This document shows positions 50,290-62,650 of a stretch of DNA of 64,000 bases, piece after piece. The position numbers and the translations under genes are program-made. Position 1 is the first letter of the stretch. Each line of letters starts with the position of its first letter. The notes under the pieces were generated by a model that saw only the letters and a list, made by a program, of their open reading frames with translations, did not search any database and had not been told where the DNA came from. The DNA lies in NCBI RefSeq assembly GCF_051020985.1, contig NC_135001.1, positions 9,789,896 to 9,853,895 of the forward strand, read 5' to 3'. The stretch is from Nomia melanderi (Eukaryota; Arthropoda; Insecta; Hymenoptera; Halictidae).

Positions 50290-53200
50290 GATTTTCGAAA
50301 ATCGAGCTCTAACATTTGACCACGCCACTTTAGCGAAACATGTACACCCTCTAATTCATAGGAACCGAATCTAGTAATACATAGTTTGAAAGTATCGATA
50401 TGACAACTGAAGTTTAAATATGAAATGTCCTTGCAATATATTTAAATGTAACGTGGAAATGCGTCATAACATAATGTATCTCATTAATTTTCAAATATGT
50501 GTACCTTATTAATATTAATAATTACCCGCTGTTCAATCAATAAAGTTCCCTCGAAACCTCTCCCCAAAAATAACAGTAAAATTTCAATTCCAAACTGAAA
50601 TTAATAAAATTCCCGTTTAAAGGGTATATTTCCCGCATTCCACATCAATTGTGAAGACGCATCAACAAGCCAGCATCCAAACAGTTCCCAACCAATCGCC
50701 TTCGGTAAAGAATGATTCCCTCGCATAACAGATTCATTGAGACAAAGGATGGGTCTAATCTGTCAGACACTGAAGGATTGCCGGGGCAGCGTCGACTGCT
50801 CGATAATGCAGCGATTATGTAAACAGGAGTCCACGGTTCGCCGGCCGTTGTTTGCGATTCCACTCCAGCGTAATTATAAATCATGGCCGGGCCCGATGGA
50901 ATCAGAAGTTCGTTATATAAACGCGACGGTTACCGGGGACCGGCGTCCGGGATGTGGCGAGCGGCAGGCGGAGACGGACGCGCACCGAGATAGAATAGAA
51001 TTTTCAAAAGTTTCTTCCCTTGCGACCCACTTTCCCGGCCGAAAGTTTCGAGCGGCCGTCTCAGACCGCGCTGCCGCGACAAGCTTCCCGGGCGCAAGGA
51101 TATTTTTCTTCCCGTGATTCCAGCAGAAATTATTACTGGCTCGCTGCCGCCCTACCACCCCTCTCGCTGTGTCTATACATCGGCTCCTCAAAAAGTAATT
51201 TATGGATTCAGAACAATAGCCTGGCGTCCGTGGTGAAATATACATGGAGCAGTCCATGTATCCTGCGCTTTCGCAAAATTCAGTCCGTCGTTAAACTACC
51301 AGGCCGTGTCTTGCGCTGAAGAATCAACCCCTGCGACGAAGGGATGCGATTATGTTCGCAGTACTCGATCGACGGATGGGATAACCTTGTGGATTTTGAC
51401 TTTGTTTCACAGTTTAGGTGTCGGATGCTGCGATCGTGATTTTTTTTCTTTAGCCGCCTACAGAGACTGTGTATTGGTTTGTCGAGTTGAATTAAGTTTG
51501 TTTATTTTTAGTTTCCTTTATTTGCTTGGGAATAGAGAGATAGTAATCGCGACGCTTGGGATTTTTTAATGTGAAATTAGAAAAGGATTTGCTGAACTCG
51601 TTCTTTTTTCGTTACGTTTAATTCTGGTTCAGAGATGGTGATCATGTAGGGATGAGATAATACAGAAATGATAATAAAGGTTTTAGAGACAAATAGAAGC
51701 ATTCGGAACACTCAAATTCTTCGGGTTTACCTTATGGAGCTTCTCGATATTCAATAGATAAAATAAAAGCACGATGGAACACTTGAGAGGCAAGAGTACA
51801 CCGTGATTTACGTCCTTGATAGAAGGCTCCTGCGGCTGTGAAAAGAGTCATCTTAGCGAAGAGTTTAAGGCTACGCGTATACACCTTTCAAGTGCATTCT
51901 CTCTTTTTATTGGTACTACAGATGGAGCATGCAATATAGACCATTATCATTCTTATTATTAAACATGAAACATATTACTTCCGATGAATACTACCTCTAA
52001 AAGCTTAACATCCTATTGAAGATCATAACATTTTCACGTTCCATTCACAGCGTTCAGGGTGTCACGCGGGACATATCGAACACATACCATTCTCCGCGGA
52101 CTAGCCCAATGAAACGTCCCAGCTCTCGAAAGCGCATCATTAACATCGGGAGAGAGCAATAACGGAACGAGAAAATTAGCCTGAAGAGGGAAACACCTTT
52201 GAAATCCTTCGTATCACGTCACGAGGCTCGTTCAAACGGAACACGCTTAGGAACGTGATTGAATTTCCGCCGTGAAGCGTTCGACCGAAAGCGGAACAAG
52301 CCGCTTCTTCCTCCGTGTATCCTCTATAGCTGTGCTCGCAACAATCGGAACAGGATACACCGTTCATCGGACCAACGCCGGCTGCACAAAAAGGGCGACG
52401 CGGGGGTGAAAGACGGAACGAGGAACGCGGAGAGCGGCAGAGAGCGAAACAGCCGTCCGGTCGTCGTAGTTTTCCAACGAAATAATACGGGGTGTCGGAT
52501 AGGGGTGGTTGATTGCGCTCGAAGAAATTGAATTTCGCTTGGCCCCGTGAAGAGCCGCCGGCACAGCGAGCCAATAATACCGGGGTCACGGCTGATCGGC
52601 CGATCAAACGAGTGTGTATCTTCATGATTTCGCTGGTATATACAACGATGTACGCTGGCGTGCGTCGCTAAAAGAGGGGGAGGGAGCAGATAGAACAAAA
52701 AAGGAAGGAGATAAAAATCGAAAGCGACGGTAAAATCGAGCTGTCGAGGTCGTGCCGCGGGCGGCGTGGGATTTCAGACACCGGGCAAGAACGAAATAAC
52801 ATTTTCTGATAATTAAATCGATCCTCCACGGAATCAGGTCTTGGTGTTTACGTATTCGCGGACTTCCGCGTATTTGCATTCATTTGCATGAACATACGGG
52901 GTGGATGTGGAATTTTGAATTCTTGATGATGCGACGATGAAAATGTTGGGGGGATGTATTTCGCAACTGGAAAACAAGTAGGGGAATAATTTATATTTTT
53001 CCTGAAACATGATGTTTTCGATGAATATGCGATGCAGATGATTTAATGTGCGCATGATACTCTATGGAATAATTGTTTGTACGGCTTTACTGATTTTTTT
53101 AGAGAGTTTCGATGTAGGTGGATAAGTATTCGTAGTTTTCTATGTCTATTCTTGATATATAGTATTCAATTTATTTTCCGACTGATCTCTGGCAAATGTT

Positions 53201-53322
53201 TGAAGCCTCCTGGATTTTGATAGTTTACTGTCGAGTCGAATAACTGTCGATATATTGTTGTTAACAGCGTTTAGTTGATCAAATTCATAAATGAACGTGC
53301 TACGGAGTAAAGGCAGAATATA
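50290..53322. other. Non-coding stretch with no recognised gene
   Basis: CpG-rich at 50880-51110 and 52030-52780, AT-rich elsewhere. Overlapping opposite-strand frames in the GC-rich parts look like composition effects. A small hairpin lies at 51240. Confidence 0.5.
51240..51261. repeat. Perfect hairpin, 9-bp stem and 4-base loop
   Basis: ATACATGGA and TCCATGTAT are exact reverse complements separated by GCAG. It is too short to be a microRNA precursor, and no terminator role is expected in an animal genome. Confidence 0.6.
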
Positions 53323-53326
53323 TTGA

Positions 53327-53507
53327 CACTAGATTTACGGAACGAGCCAATTTGACTTGTGTTGACTTTTATAAACAGTGTTTGATAAATGTTTGTATTC
53401 TGATTGTCTACTTTTTAACCTCCAATTTCCAGCATCCAAATGAACGAATATCTGTTTCGCTAAAAGTGATGGAATAATCTGTACAGTAAATGTCCGTAAA
53501 TTTCGTG
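53327..53507. mobile_element. MITE-like element, CACTAGAACTACCG family, 181 bp
   Basis: The left end reads CACTAGATTTACGGA. The right end read on the other strand is CACGAAATTTACGGA, 13 of 15 bases matching. Flanks are TTGA (53323-53326) and TTAA (53508-53511). Just inside the left end, GTC/GAC words surround an AT core (GAGCCAATTTGACTTG), as in the 55095 copy. There is no coding capacity. The TTAA-type flank fits piggyBac-like insertion. Confidence 0.65.
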
Positions 53508-54647
53508 TTAATGACAAATGTATTTCAATAACTAGACGTAGTTTTCTCACGATACGATTAGTCAGGTACGTACATACTTACTATCGTATGCATAACAATA
53601 TGTCGTCGTCGACACTTTTCTCAAGTGTCGTTAGCAATATCATCCGATATCGTAAGGTCCGGGAATGGCTTACTGTTGGTGTTACAATATCGTAATCGCG
53701 GTTAACTCACCACGCATTATCCAGGTGCTTGATTAAATGGTAAGCCGACTGTTTAATCAGGGCTCTCTCGGAACGACGTGTGGAATACAACTTGCGGTTT
53801 AATTAAAGTTGGGTATAAAGCAGCCTTTATGCGTGCTTGGCTATTAGTTTGATTACCATGAAAATATTCACTGCAGCACGCGCGTATAATGGTGAATGTT
53901 AAACTCAAAGGACGTGGACGGGTGCGGACGTCCCACCGCGCGCCGCCATTTTGCCTCGTTAAGCCGTTACGTCGATCCATTTCTTTAGTTTTGTTTCTTT
54001 TTACAGTTTCTCTCGCTAAAAGTGAAGTGATCGAAGAAAATAAATTGATTATCACTTACATCGAATACGAAGCACAAATTCATAAAATCAATACACAAGG
54101 TCCTGCAAATGATCAAACTTGATTTATACAATTCTAATGTAACAATTTGTACAGCAATCCACGAATATTATAATAATATCGCCGTTCCCACCGTGAATTT
54201 CTTTTAAAACAGTAATCTCGATCTTAACTTGGTTTCACTAGACGCGTTCAATCCAATTTAAGAAATATTCCAAAGGCATTTGCAAGGTCCACGCCGTGTG
54301 TCTCAATTAACTCCGCGGTTGTGTTTTAGACTACGTAACGGTTTAAAGAGAAAATCCGAACTCCGCAAAAATAAAATCTCGAGGATGTTGGTCGTGTCGT
54401 GTTTTCTTTTATCAGTTGAGTCTCGCAGAGCCCGGTGTTCCCTTCGCGTATTATCGCGGGATAACAGCGTATTATCGCGTGGATCGTTTCCAACGGAAAG
54501 ACACGTCAATTGCCATTCCACGGGGCGTTCCATCGTTCGTCATAAATTTTCGAGTGAGATTAGCTTGCAGTCTTGAGGTGCGTTTATAATGGAGTTACAA
54601 TAGAATGGAAGAGATCATTGATTCAGAATACTTGTACCGTTGATCAA
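53508..54647. other. Non-coding stretch between MITE-like elements
   Basis: Contains a 77-codon plus frame (53889-54122) with a hydrophobic segment near residues 31-43 and a polar tail. It is not recognised and is too short to call. The rest shows nothing distinct. Confidence 0.4.
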
Positions 54648-54651
54648 TTAA

Positions 54652-54840
54652 CGGGTTGACTGCCAGTGATCTTTTTAATTGTCAGCTAGGGTGACAACAT
54701 TGATTTCTTTTCGACGAATCTTTGTTCAAAATGATATAGCAATAGAGTACTTAATATCTTTATTTAATTTTAAGAATAATTTATTAGTTTTTTAATATTA
54801 AAGGAATACACTCTGATCGGAATGACTGACAGTCAACCTG
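54652..54840. mobile_element. TTAA-flanked MITE-like element, GGTTGACTGCCAGT ends, 189 bp
   Basis: The left end CGGGTTGACTGCCAGT (54652-54667) follows a perfect TTAA (54648-54651). The right end, read on the other strand, is CAGGTTGACTGTCAGT (54825-54840), 14 of 16 matching, and is followed by TCAA. The interior is AT-rich with no frame. Directly right of the TCAA flank, CTCATTGACTACCACGAG resembles the left end again, so a second, incomplete element may abut this one. Confidence 0.65.
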
Positions 54841-55094
54841 TCAACTCATTGACTACCACGAGAATTTTGAGCGTTTTATTACTGTTACTAATTATTCCGT
54901 AGCAAAAACGAAGGATGTTAGAAACGATTACTAACGACTTGGTAACACAGTTCTAACGTTACACTATTACCTTAGTTACTTACGTTGCTAAATATTTTTC
55001 TTTTATATTTGTCTTCTTACTGTAACTGTTTTCAAGCAATTTTGAAACTCCGGTCATCAGTGATCGATTTTTCAATGTAACCACTTTCATTTCA

Positions 55095-55308
55095 CACTGG
55101 AACTACCAAATGAGTCAAAAAGACTCATTCCAAGATTCTTATTTCACAATGATTAAAATGATAAAGATGCTGTTACAAAAAATTTCGAACTGAACCCCTA
55201 TATTTGTATAAGTGCAACGAAATGCGCTTAAAATCTCAAGAAATGTACTCTTCTGCTTTTTATAACAAATTAGAAGTAACTAATTTTGGTGATTCGGTAG
55301 TTATGGTG
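55095..55308. mobile_element. MITE-like element, CACTAGAACTACCG family, 214 bp
   Basis: The left end reads CACTGGAACTACCAAAT. The right end on the other strand reads CACCATAACTACCGAAT, 13 of 17 matching. Flanks are TTCA (55091-55094) and TTGA (55309-55312), near-TTAA. A perfect 8-bp hairpin (AATGAGTC, loop of five A, GACTCATT; 55109-55129) lies just inside the left end. There is no coding capacity. Confidence 0.65.
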
Positions 55309-57124
55309 TTGAAACGAAAGCATGTATTTCTTCGCCTCACTCTTATCGCCGCTTTTATCGAGTATCGTAGCTCCGCTATAAACCTTTATTTTTTCTCTTC
55401 TGAAATTCCTATGAGCCTCGCGCTTAGCTGACTTAAAACCGGCTACCTCTAGCCCCGAGTTTATGGACAATGCCAGGAGTTCCTGGGATAGGAGACCGGA
55501 GAGGGTGTGCGCACGATACCTGTGTGCTCGCCGATACAGCAGGGTCATCCGGAATGTATGAAGTCTCTTTGAAGGAATCGCTCGTGCAAGGAATAAATAT
55601 TATGAGGAGTTCCGTTCCCCTCGCACTATATGTCTGCCAAGAAATTGCTTTTTAGAAGACATAGATAGACGAATCCTAAAAGCTCGCCGGGAGAACATTG
55701 TAACTCGTTTCTGAAATGGAAGCCGGCCAAGGATTCGTTAAACGCTCGTCACTGATCCCAATCTGCAAACACTAGACGATTCAGTGGCTATATCCGAGAA
55801 GCGTAAACACGAAAACAGAGCCTTCGCTACATTAACAATTATAAGGACAGTAATTGAGAATCATATAGCCTATATCACTGAACCTCTCAATTCGCATCAA
55901 CTTCGAATGAAGTAATTAGCCTCGTTATCATTCTCTTATGAAAGCTTATAGCTTCTGTAGCGGTACGTGGCTCGCACGTGTTGTGGAATAGGTACGTGAC
56001 CGCTTACAGATGTTTAGGTATAGGCAATTAAGCCTACCCTAAAGTCTGTAAGTCGGCGAAAATATTTTACACTGTTTACACGTGCGTAGCTGAATAGGCT
56101 ACCCTACCATAAACGCTGCCAGCCATGTCCCGTTAAGGCTTCTTCGGTCGAATTAGAAATTCACAATTTTTTCTCTGCCAAAAAAATTGAGGCGATGTTG
56201 GAGAAGGGAATTAGCTCCACCCTCGAAGTTTCCAAGGGGTAACGCCTTTCCGAAGACGAAGATAAATAAAGCGGAAAGGCGCGAGGAAGCACATGACCCG
56301 TTCTGCCTCCGAACACGCGTCTACGTAAATAAATAACTTGTAAACATATTTGTCGCGAGTATTTAATAACACATTACATCCCGACAGCTTCACAGGAAAA
56401 CTAAACCATACTGAATTTAAGAAAATTAATAGGCTACAATATTGCTTTCAACGAACGTCGCGCTTTATACGGTGCAGCCTCATCACTTAAGAGGTTAAAT
56501 ATAATTCATTTCCAATCCTCCACAAATCGCAGATAATCGAAGCTGCCACTTATTCCGAACACGCAAGTTGATCGCCAGATTAGAACTGAGAAATTACCAG
56601 TTAATAATGCTTTAATCTTCCGCGTAGCAGGTGTTATCATTCGGAATCCACTCCAATAACGTACAATACGATCACGAAAATTCATTCCGGTTCCATCAAC
56701 GGAATAGCCGGGACTTTTCGATCAGCCTAATGCATCGCATTAAGTATTAGGCGAGCGTTGATTTCCCAGCTCTGCGGGCCCGTCGAGCCGCATTCACGCC
56801 CGTTCGCGGGAAGACACGCACGTGTTGCGGAATAGGAGTCATAAATTATTCCGCGGAACCAATTCGATCGCCGGCCGAAAGTCATGCGCGTCCAATTACG
56901 CGATTAACAGGCTGAAAACGGAATTACTCTCGCGGGTCGGCCGGCGCGCGTGGGACGTTCGAAAATTTGGTCGCGTGCGCGTTGGCCGCAGGTTGCTCTC
57001 GCGTCCCGCCGATATCGTTCTCGGTAACCGTGGTTGGAAAAATGATTTGCACGCCGCCAAGCGTCACTGATCCGAGCGCGAAGATGTGACCGTGCACGCG
57101 CTGATTACGGCCGCTCTGCGTGCG

Positions 57125-57153
57125 CGATAAATCGCCGGCGGATCGATTTATCG
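57125..57153. repeat. Inverted repeat, 10-bp perfect arms
   Basis: CGATAAATCG (57125-57134) and CGATTTATCG (57144-57153) are exact reverse complements around a 9-base CG-rich spacer. It lies in a CpG-dense patch 25 bp before another palindrome. Confidence 0.65.
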
Positions 57154-57177
57154 GTGTTTACTCAAATTTCGGTGGAC

Positions 57178-57191
57178 GCGATTTAAATCGC
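57178..57191. repeat. 14-bp palindrome GCGATTTAAATCGC
   Basis: Perfect palindrome. A related CGATTTAAATTG follows at 57212, and both are followed by CGGCCG within a few bases, giving a loose direct repeat. Confidence 0.6.
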
Positions 57192-60100
57192 GGCCGGGTT
57201 ACGATTTAAATTGACGCGGCCGTAAATCACGCGAGTCGCGGGCCGCCAATCAAACAACGCTCCACGGCACGGCGGCCGTGTAAATAGAGAAACGTAGATC
57301 ACCAGGGAAACTGGCCGACCCGACGTGACGTGTCGCAGCGCGAAAAGCGTTTTGCGGTACGTACTCACGGGGAACCTGGTTAGTTACACTTTCCACCGGA
57401 TATCGTCTCGATTTCCTTCTGTCTCGAAACTTGGAACGCCGCCGTGACACACTTGCTGCGAATGGCGAGGAATTCGAAATATGTGTTCCGCGTTTCGGAC
57501 GGTGAATAATGGAAATCAAATTTCTGTTTTCTCGGTTGGAGAGAGCTGCGTGGAATGCGGGGCTTCTGAGATGTATTTGTTCGGGGAATGTGTTTCGTCG
57601 AAGCTTTTGTTATGAAATGTTGCGACTTTCCAATGTATCTTGTGTTGAATCTCGCGTTATTACGTATATATTGTCGATATCTTCGAAGTTAGTTTTAGTA
57701 AAATTGATTAATCTCGCATTTCCGTAGTTACGAAGATAAAAAGCTCACGTGGGTTAGGAACAAGTCATTTCGTAAACAACAAATCACAGTTTTTTCCCTT
57801 TGCTTCAAGGTGCTGGGAAATCTGATTCGCTTTGCAATTTTCATCTTTTACGTTTTAAACAAAACTTTCTTAAACTCGGAAGTTCTTTGCACGTGTTTTT
57901 TCTTGGATCATAGTTTAACGCTACACGAAAATATCGTTGTCTCAACAGGAAACACAAGAGTGTATCTTCAAGTTCTTCCCGAGCAGTGCCACGGATTCGG
58001 GAACAGCCGCGACACCGACCGAACTAGAGCCCCATAAATCTGAAACCCGTACGATAAAACCCGCTGACGCGGCAGCGACTGTAATTGCACCGAGTGCCTC
58101 GTAAACCGTGCATTTACACGGGCCCCACGTACGCGACCTGTAAACAGCGAACGCGATGGAATGTCGCCCGGTGTTCCACCCGGTGTGCAAACTTTTCTGC
58201 TAAAGTCGTTCGCATATGCACACCGCCCCTGCTCCATTTACCGTCGAACTTCGTTCCGACGCTGGTACCGAGACTCACGTTCTCCGCCCCAGGATCCTGT
58301 TTACACGGTAAAGCATGTGCTCATTTTAAAAGTCGACCCGTCGCTAGGCATCACACTCGAATTTCTTAGACCCCAATACTCTGGACACAACTCGTGCATA
58401 GTTTAGTGGCCAGACGGTCTTTCTGCGAAACGTTATCTGCGGCATCGACGTGTAATTTACCTTCCACTGTTGGATTAATATTCGTTATCAATGAATCTAT
58501 GAGTCAATTACCCAGAAATTTAATCTTCGTTTTATATTGTTATCATTTTCGTTGAGAAACGAAATGTCAGAGAAGTGTCTCGTGTCTCAATTGTTCCCCG
58601 CGTCTGGAAAGTAGTCCTAATTTAGAACCTACTTACATTACCAACTGAATCAAAATAAATAAAATAATTACGTCAGTCCCCCGTTTCCGAGATAATCCAG
58701 TTAGAACCACAGTCGCACCTCCGCTATTTTCAAACTAATCCATTCACCAAAGAGATCATATCCGACCTACCTATCCCAACAAATTCAAAATTCTTCGCTT
58801 TACGTCAGGTAACGAACTTCCATATTGCTCTGAAAATTTCCGAAACCTTCCATTTCCCGGTTTATTTTGCCAGGCAGCAACCGCCTGGCGCTGGTGTCCT
58901 GCAAATAAACAACCGCTGTTTCTAGGCGTCCCGAAGTTCCCTAATTCTTCGATGCATTCCGGTAAGAGGCTTTCTTTTGCGGGGGTTGACGGCGTGCAAC
59001 AATGCGCCGTGTCTAGCCGACGACGGGCGGTGCTGTTTGCACGCGACGTCGCAGAATTACGGGCGAACGTAAGCACCGGCAGTCGGAGTTTCACAGCGCA
59101 GTCGACTGAACGTACGAACGGCCGGCCGGCTGTCAAAACAATGCCATTTCTCACGGCGTTATGCACGGCCCATTTAAGAGGCCACGCTAGAGACGGGGCG
59201 CCCCGTTCCGCGTTCCGCTTCGTTTCATCCGCGACGCGGCCTTTATCTCACGGGCCTCGGCACATTCGATCAAATAATGCACGCTCATCTTCCTGATCCG
59301 CATTAGCTGAGTCAATATTGACTATAATTATAATTCAATACGACGAACTCACAGCACGGCGACTTTGCACCGGCGACAAAACGATTATGCGCCGCTAATG
59401 GGACTTGCCGATCCATCGTGTGTTGACTGTGGCCTGAATCATCGGCTCACCCGCGAGTCGATGGATCCTCGGTAATTCTCGGGAGAATGTAAACTGTGAT
59501 TTGGGTATGGTTTGTTAGGTGTTATCTGGTGGATTTGATAATAGTTGAGGCGTTAGGAAGACGACGTCGAGAAAGGTCTGCAATTCGAAGATCAAAAAGA
59601 ATTGATGACTATGTGCCTGACCGTCGACGAGTATTTCTACTTAACAGTAGTGTACTTGTAATGACTGATTTTAGCTTTCTTACTTTACAATTATTGGAAC
59701 CTTGACAGTGTCAAATATCTGAAATAATTTTGAAGATAGTTTTGCTTCAATGCTATCATGAGTATCTGAGAAACCGAAAGTATATATTGTTAAAATCTTT
59801 ATGAAGATTGTCAGGTAATTTTAGTGTTAGTAAAAGTGAACTATAATTCCAGCAATCACGCTGTAGAAAAATTGAAATGGAAATTTCTTGAGCACATCAT
59901 TTATAAAATATTACACACGCACATCACTTTTCTGTTTTAAAACGTTTAAATATATCACTGATCATCGCTGGTCTTAAATATTAATACCGATCAATTCCTT
60001 TCTATCGAGCAAGAATATTACCTTCGAATCTTCGCGCGAAACTCCAAGGAAGCAGGTATGTTAATCTTAATCTCTAAATCGATGCGGTCCATGAAACTTC

Positions 60101-60406
60101 GAACCATCCAATTATCAGCGACATCACCGCAGCCCGATCTAGCGGGCGGTTATTCTAAATTCAGATACCGTGGTGTTCGCTCGAGAGTACCGAACAGTGT
60201 ACACGAAACTGGTTCTCGTCAAGTCGCATCCGGGATCGAGGCGGAAGCCGGTAACAATAGCGACAAGTGCTTCCCGCCCATTGTGATAAACTGAATAAGT
60301 CGAAGATGTAGCGAGAAAAGCAATGCGATTTCCGACGATCAAATATTGATTGAATATTCGACGGACCCTGGGGACGTGGCTATCAAATATTTGTATACCG
60401 ACGGCG

Positions 60407-60422
60407 CCGTGTATATACACGG
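60407..60422. repeat. 16-bp palindrome CCGTGTATATACACGG
   Basis: Perfect palindrome. About one of this length is expected by chance in 64 kb, so it is recorded for position only. Confidence 0.5.
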
Positions 60423-62208
60423 TGCGCGGTATTCCGGTTCCGAGCGATACGTTCGCAATAAAAGAAAGATAGATAAACAGAGATGAGAAAGATGATGCCC
60501 GCTGGCCGGGTGAACCCTACGGGTTTATAAGCGCGAGCATTTTTCGACCATTCGTTTCGAAGCTGGCCAGGGAGGCTAATGAAAGTTGATTGCGAGCCGG
60601 CGGAACGGTTCAATTTCTTCCGAGAATTTTAATAGGTGCTTTTTACTCGTCCCATTATTCGCGGCGCTCGTCGGTTTTAATTAGAAACATCGAAAACGCG
60701 ACACCGTTAATGCACCGCGCGAATAATAACGTCGATAAACCGAAATTCCCGCAATGCGACGACGATGACGTTGATAACGCCACTGCAATCTGCCCCGAAA
60801 TTTTTAATAATCCGTTTACAATCGCGGATCAAGATCGCCTCTCGCCTGTGGCACGCCGCGGCGCAGCGCGATCGATAGTCGAACGGAAAATATGAAACGC
60901 GCGCGGCGGCCGATCGGAAACGGGCAACGATACGATCCCATTAAAAACAGGGGGGGGGGAGCAATGATCGAAGTCGTGGCGCGGGATTTCATTATCCGAT
61001 TAATGGATTCACTTTCATACCCGCGCCGACAAATTATATCATTACCGGTCGGGCACGCACGCACCATCGCCGGGAGAATACGATAATTGAATCCTATGAC
61101 GCACACTTGCGTCTGGAGATTTTATTAACTGGATAATTGAATCGTTCCTGCGTGGAAACGTGACGCGTTGTTTCAAGCTTCCTAATTAATCACGGTTTCA
61201 GGTGTCGGTCATCTGCAAAGAGTGCTTTGAAGTCGCGGAGCTCTTTCGCGTGACTCGATAACAGGGAACAATGCGACGCTCTTTTATTAACGTTCCACTT
61301 CGATTTCGAATCAACTTAAAATTATCTGTTACGAGCGTTTATAGCGTTCATTAATGGGTAAAGTTTAAATAATTAATAACTGTAAGACTGTAACGTTAAC
61401 GAATATTATGAAATGTATTATTCAACGATCCGCGCTCGCAAGTCTATCGTTTTTTACTTTCCGTTATTCGTTATCGGTGATTGATACGCTTTTTCGGAAA
61501 AAGTATTAATTATCATCACTGGTAAAACCACTGGAAATTTCTCTGGAATTTCACTGGAATTGTGGGTTTACTACCGATTTTATTTATGTTTCATTTACGA
61601 TTCAATCATTGTTCTCCGAGTGAAGTTCTCGGAGATATTATAAAATCAGTTGAATGTTAAAAATTCTATCGGGGAAATTACGAAAAAGTTCCATCTCCTG
61701 TAACGTGTTATCTGTTCATTAAATATTCATCGAAGCACAGGTATAAAAATCGGCATAAATTTATAGACCCAGCTAATATTTCACGAGGATAGGGTGCGAG
61801 CGTCGGAAAACTGGGGAACGAATAAATTTTCACGGCGTGCTCACTGCGTTAAGCCTGCATTCGAACCTAATCCGTAATTTAAGTTGCCCCGGTCACGGGA
61901 CCCGGATGTATCGATTCCAGTCGACTCGGTCGTGTTACCACCCCCTAACGATCGAAACTCGAGACAAATCTCGCGAACAAACAGCCCCAACCTCGTTCAC
62001 CGCGGCTCTCCTCCCGTTTTCCTTTCGTTCGTTTCGTGGCAGACGGTATTAGGACACGTTTATAGCAAAGTTTGGATAATCAATAAAAGCAACGATAAGA
62101 ACGAAGCGACGAAATACATTTTTTTGTTCGTAATTAAAAGGTTTACGTTAAAACGGTGCATCGAGCTACATTCTCTTAATTGATGCACGACATAAGCGTT
62201 CTGAATCG

Positions 62209-62650
62209 ACTTTGAGGACTGAGTCCTCGAAGCTTCAAAGCTGAAACTTAGTTGCTAAGTTTTCGACACTTTCGAGCTTAATCTTGGAGGCTGAATCTTC
62301 GAATCTTCAGGGCTCAAAGTTGAAGGGTAAGTCTTCGAAGCTCCGAAGCTTAAGTTTGAAGGCTAAGTCTTAGAGGTTTAGAGTTCTATAAAACTAGAGT
62401 CTTCGAAGGTACATAGCTCAACATTAAAAACTGAGTTTCCGAAGCTTCGATGCTCGACTCGAAAGGTTTAATCTTTCAGTTTTGAAAGCTCAATCTAAGA
62501 TTTACAAGACTTCAACAGTCAGGACTTCATACTCGAAAAATCCAAACGGCTCAAGACTTCGGATAAAGACTAGAGCGTTGAAAACTTCGGCTTTTATAGT
62601 ACAGAGGCTTAAACCCTGACAGCTCGAGCTCTCAAGGCTCGAGTCGCAGC
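62209..62650. repeat. Degenerate ~36-bp minisatellite rich in CTTCGAAGCTTC
   Basis: Units of about 35-37 bp start near 62209, 62246, 62281, 62318 and 62353, and decay towards 62650. Each has the order (T)TTGAAGGCTGAGT, CTTCGAAGCTTC, AAGCT(T/C)AA. The core TTCGAAGCTTCGAA is itself palindromic, so both strands look alike. No frame survives through it. Confidence 0.75.

Larger units (their letters stand above)
55313..62207. other. Non-coding stretch with GC-rich centre
   Basis: Mixed composition with CpG-dense parts at 56740-57330, 58970-59270 and 60160-61090. Frames in these parts are open on both strands at once, as at 57942-58237 against 57810-58369 and 58771-59166 against 58952-59296, which is typical of stop-poor GC-rich non-coding DNA. 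A G10 run lies at 60950-60959. No gene is recognised. Confidence 0.5.

Noticed and set aside
53889..54122. Small secreted-peptide-like frame
   Set aside because: The hydrophobic segment begins about 30 residues from the start behind several arginines, unlike a standard signal peptide, and the frame is short.
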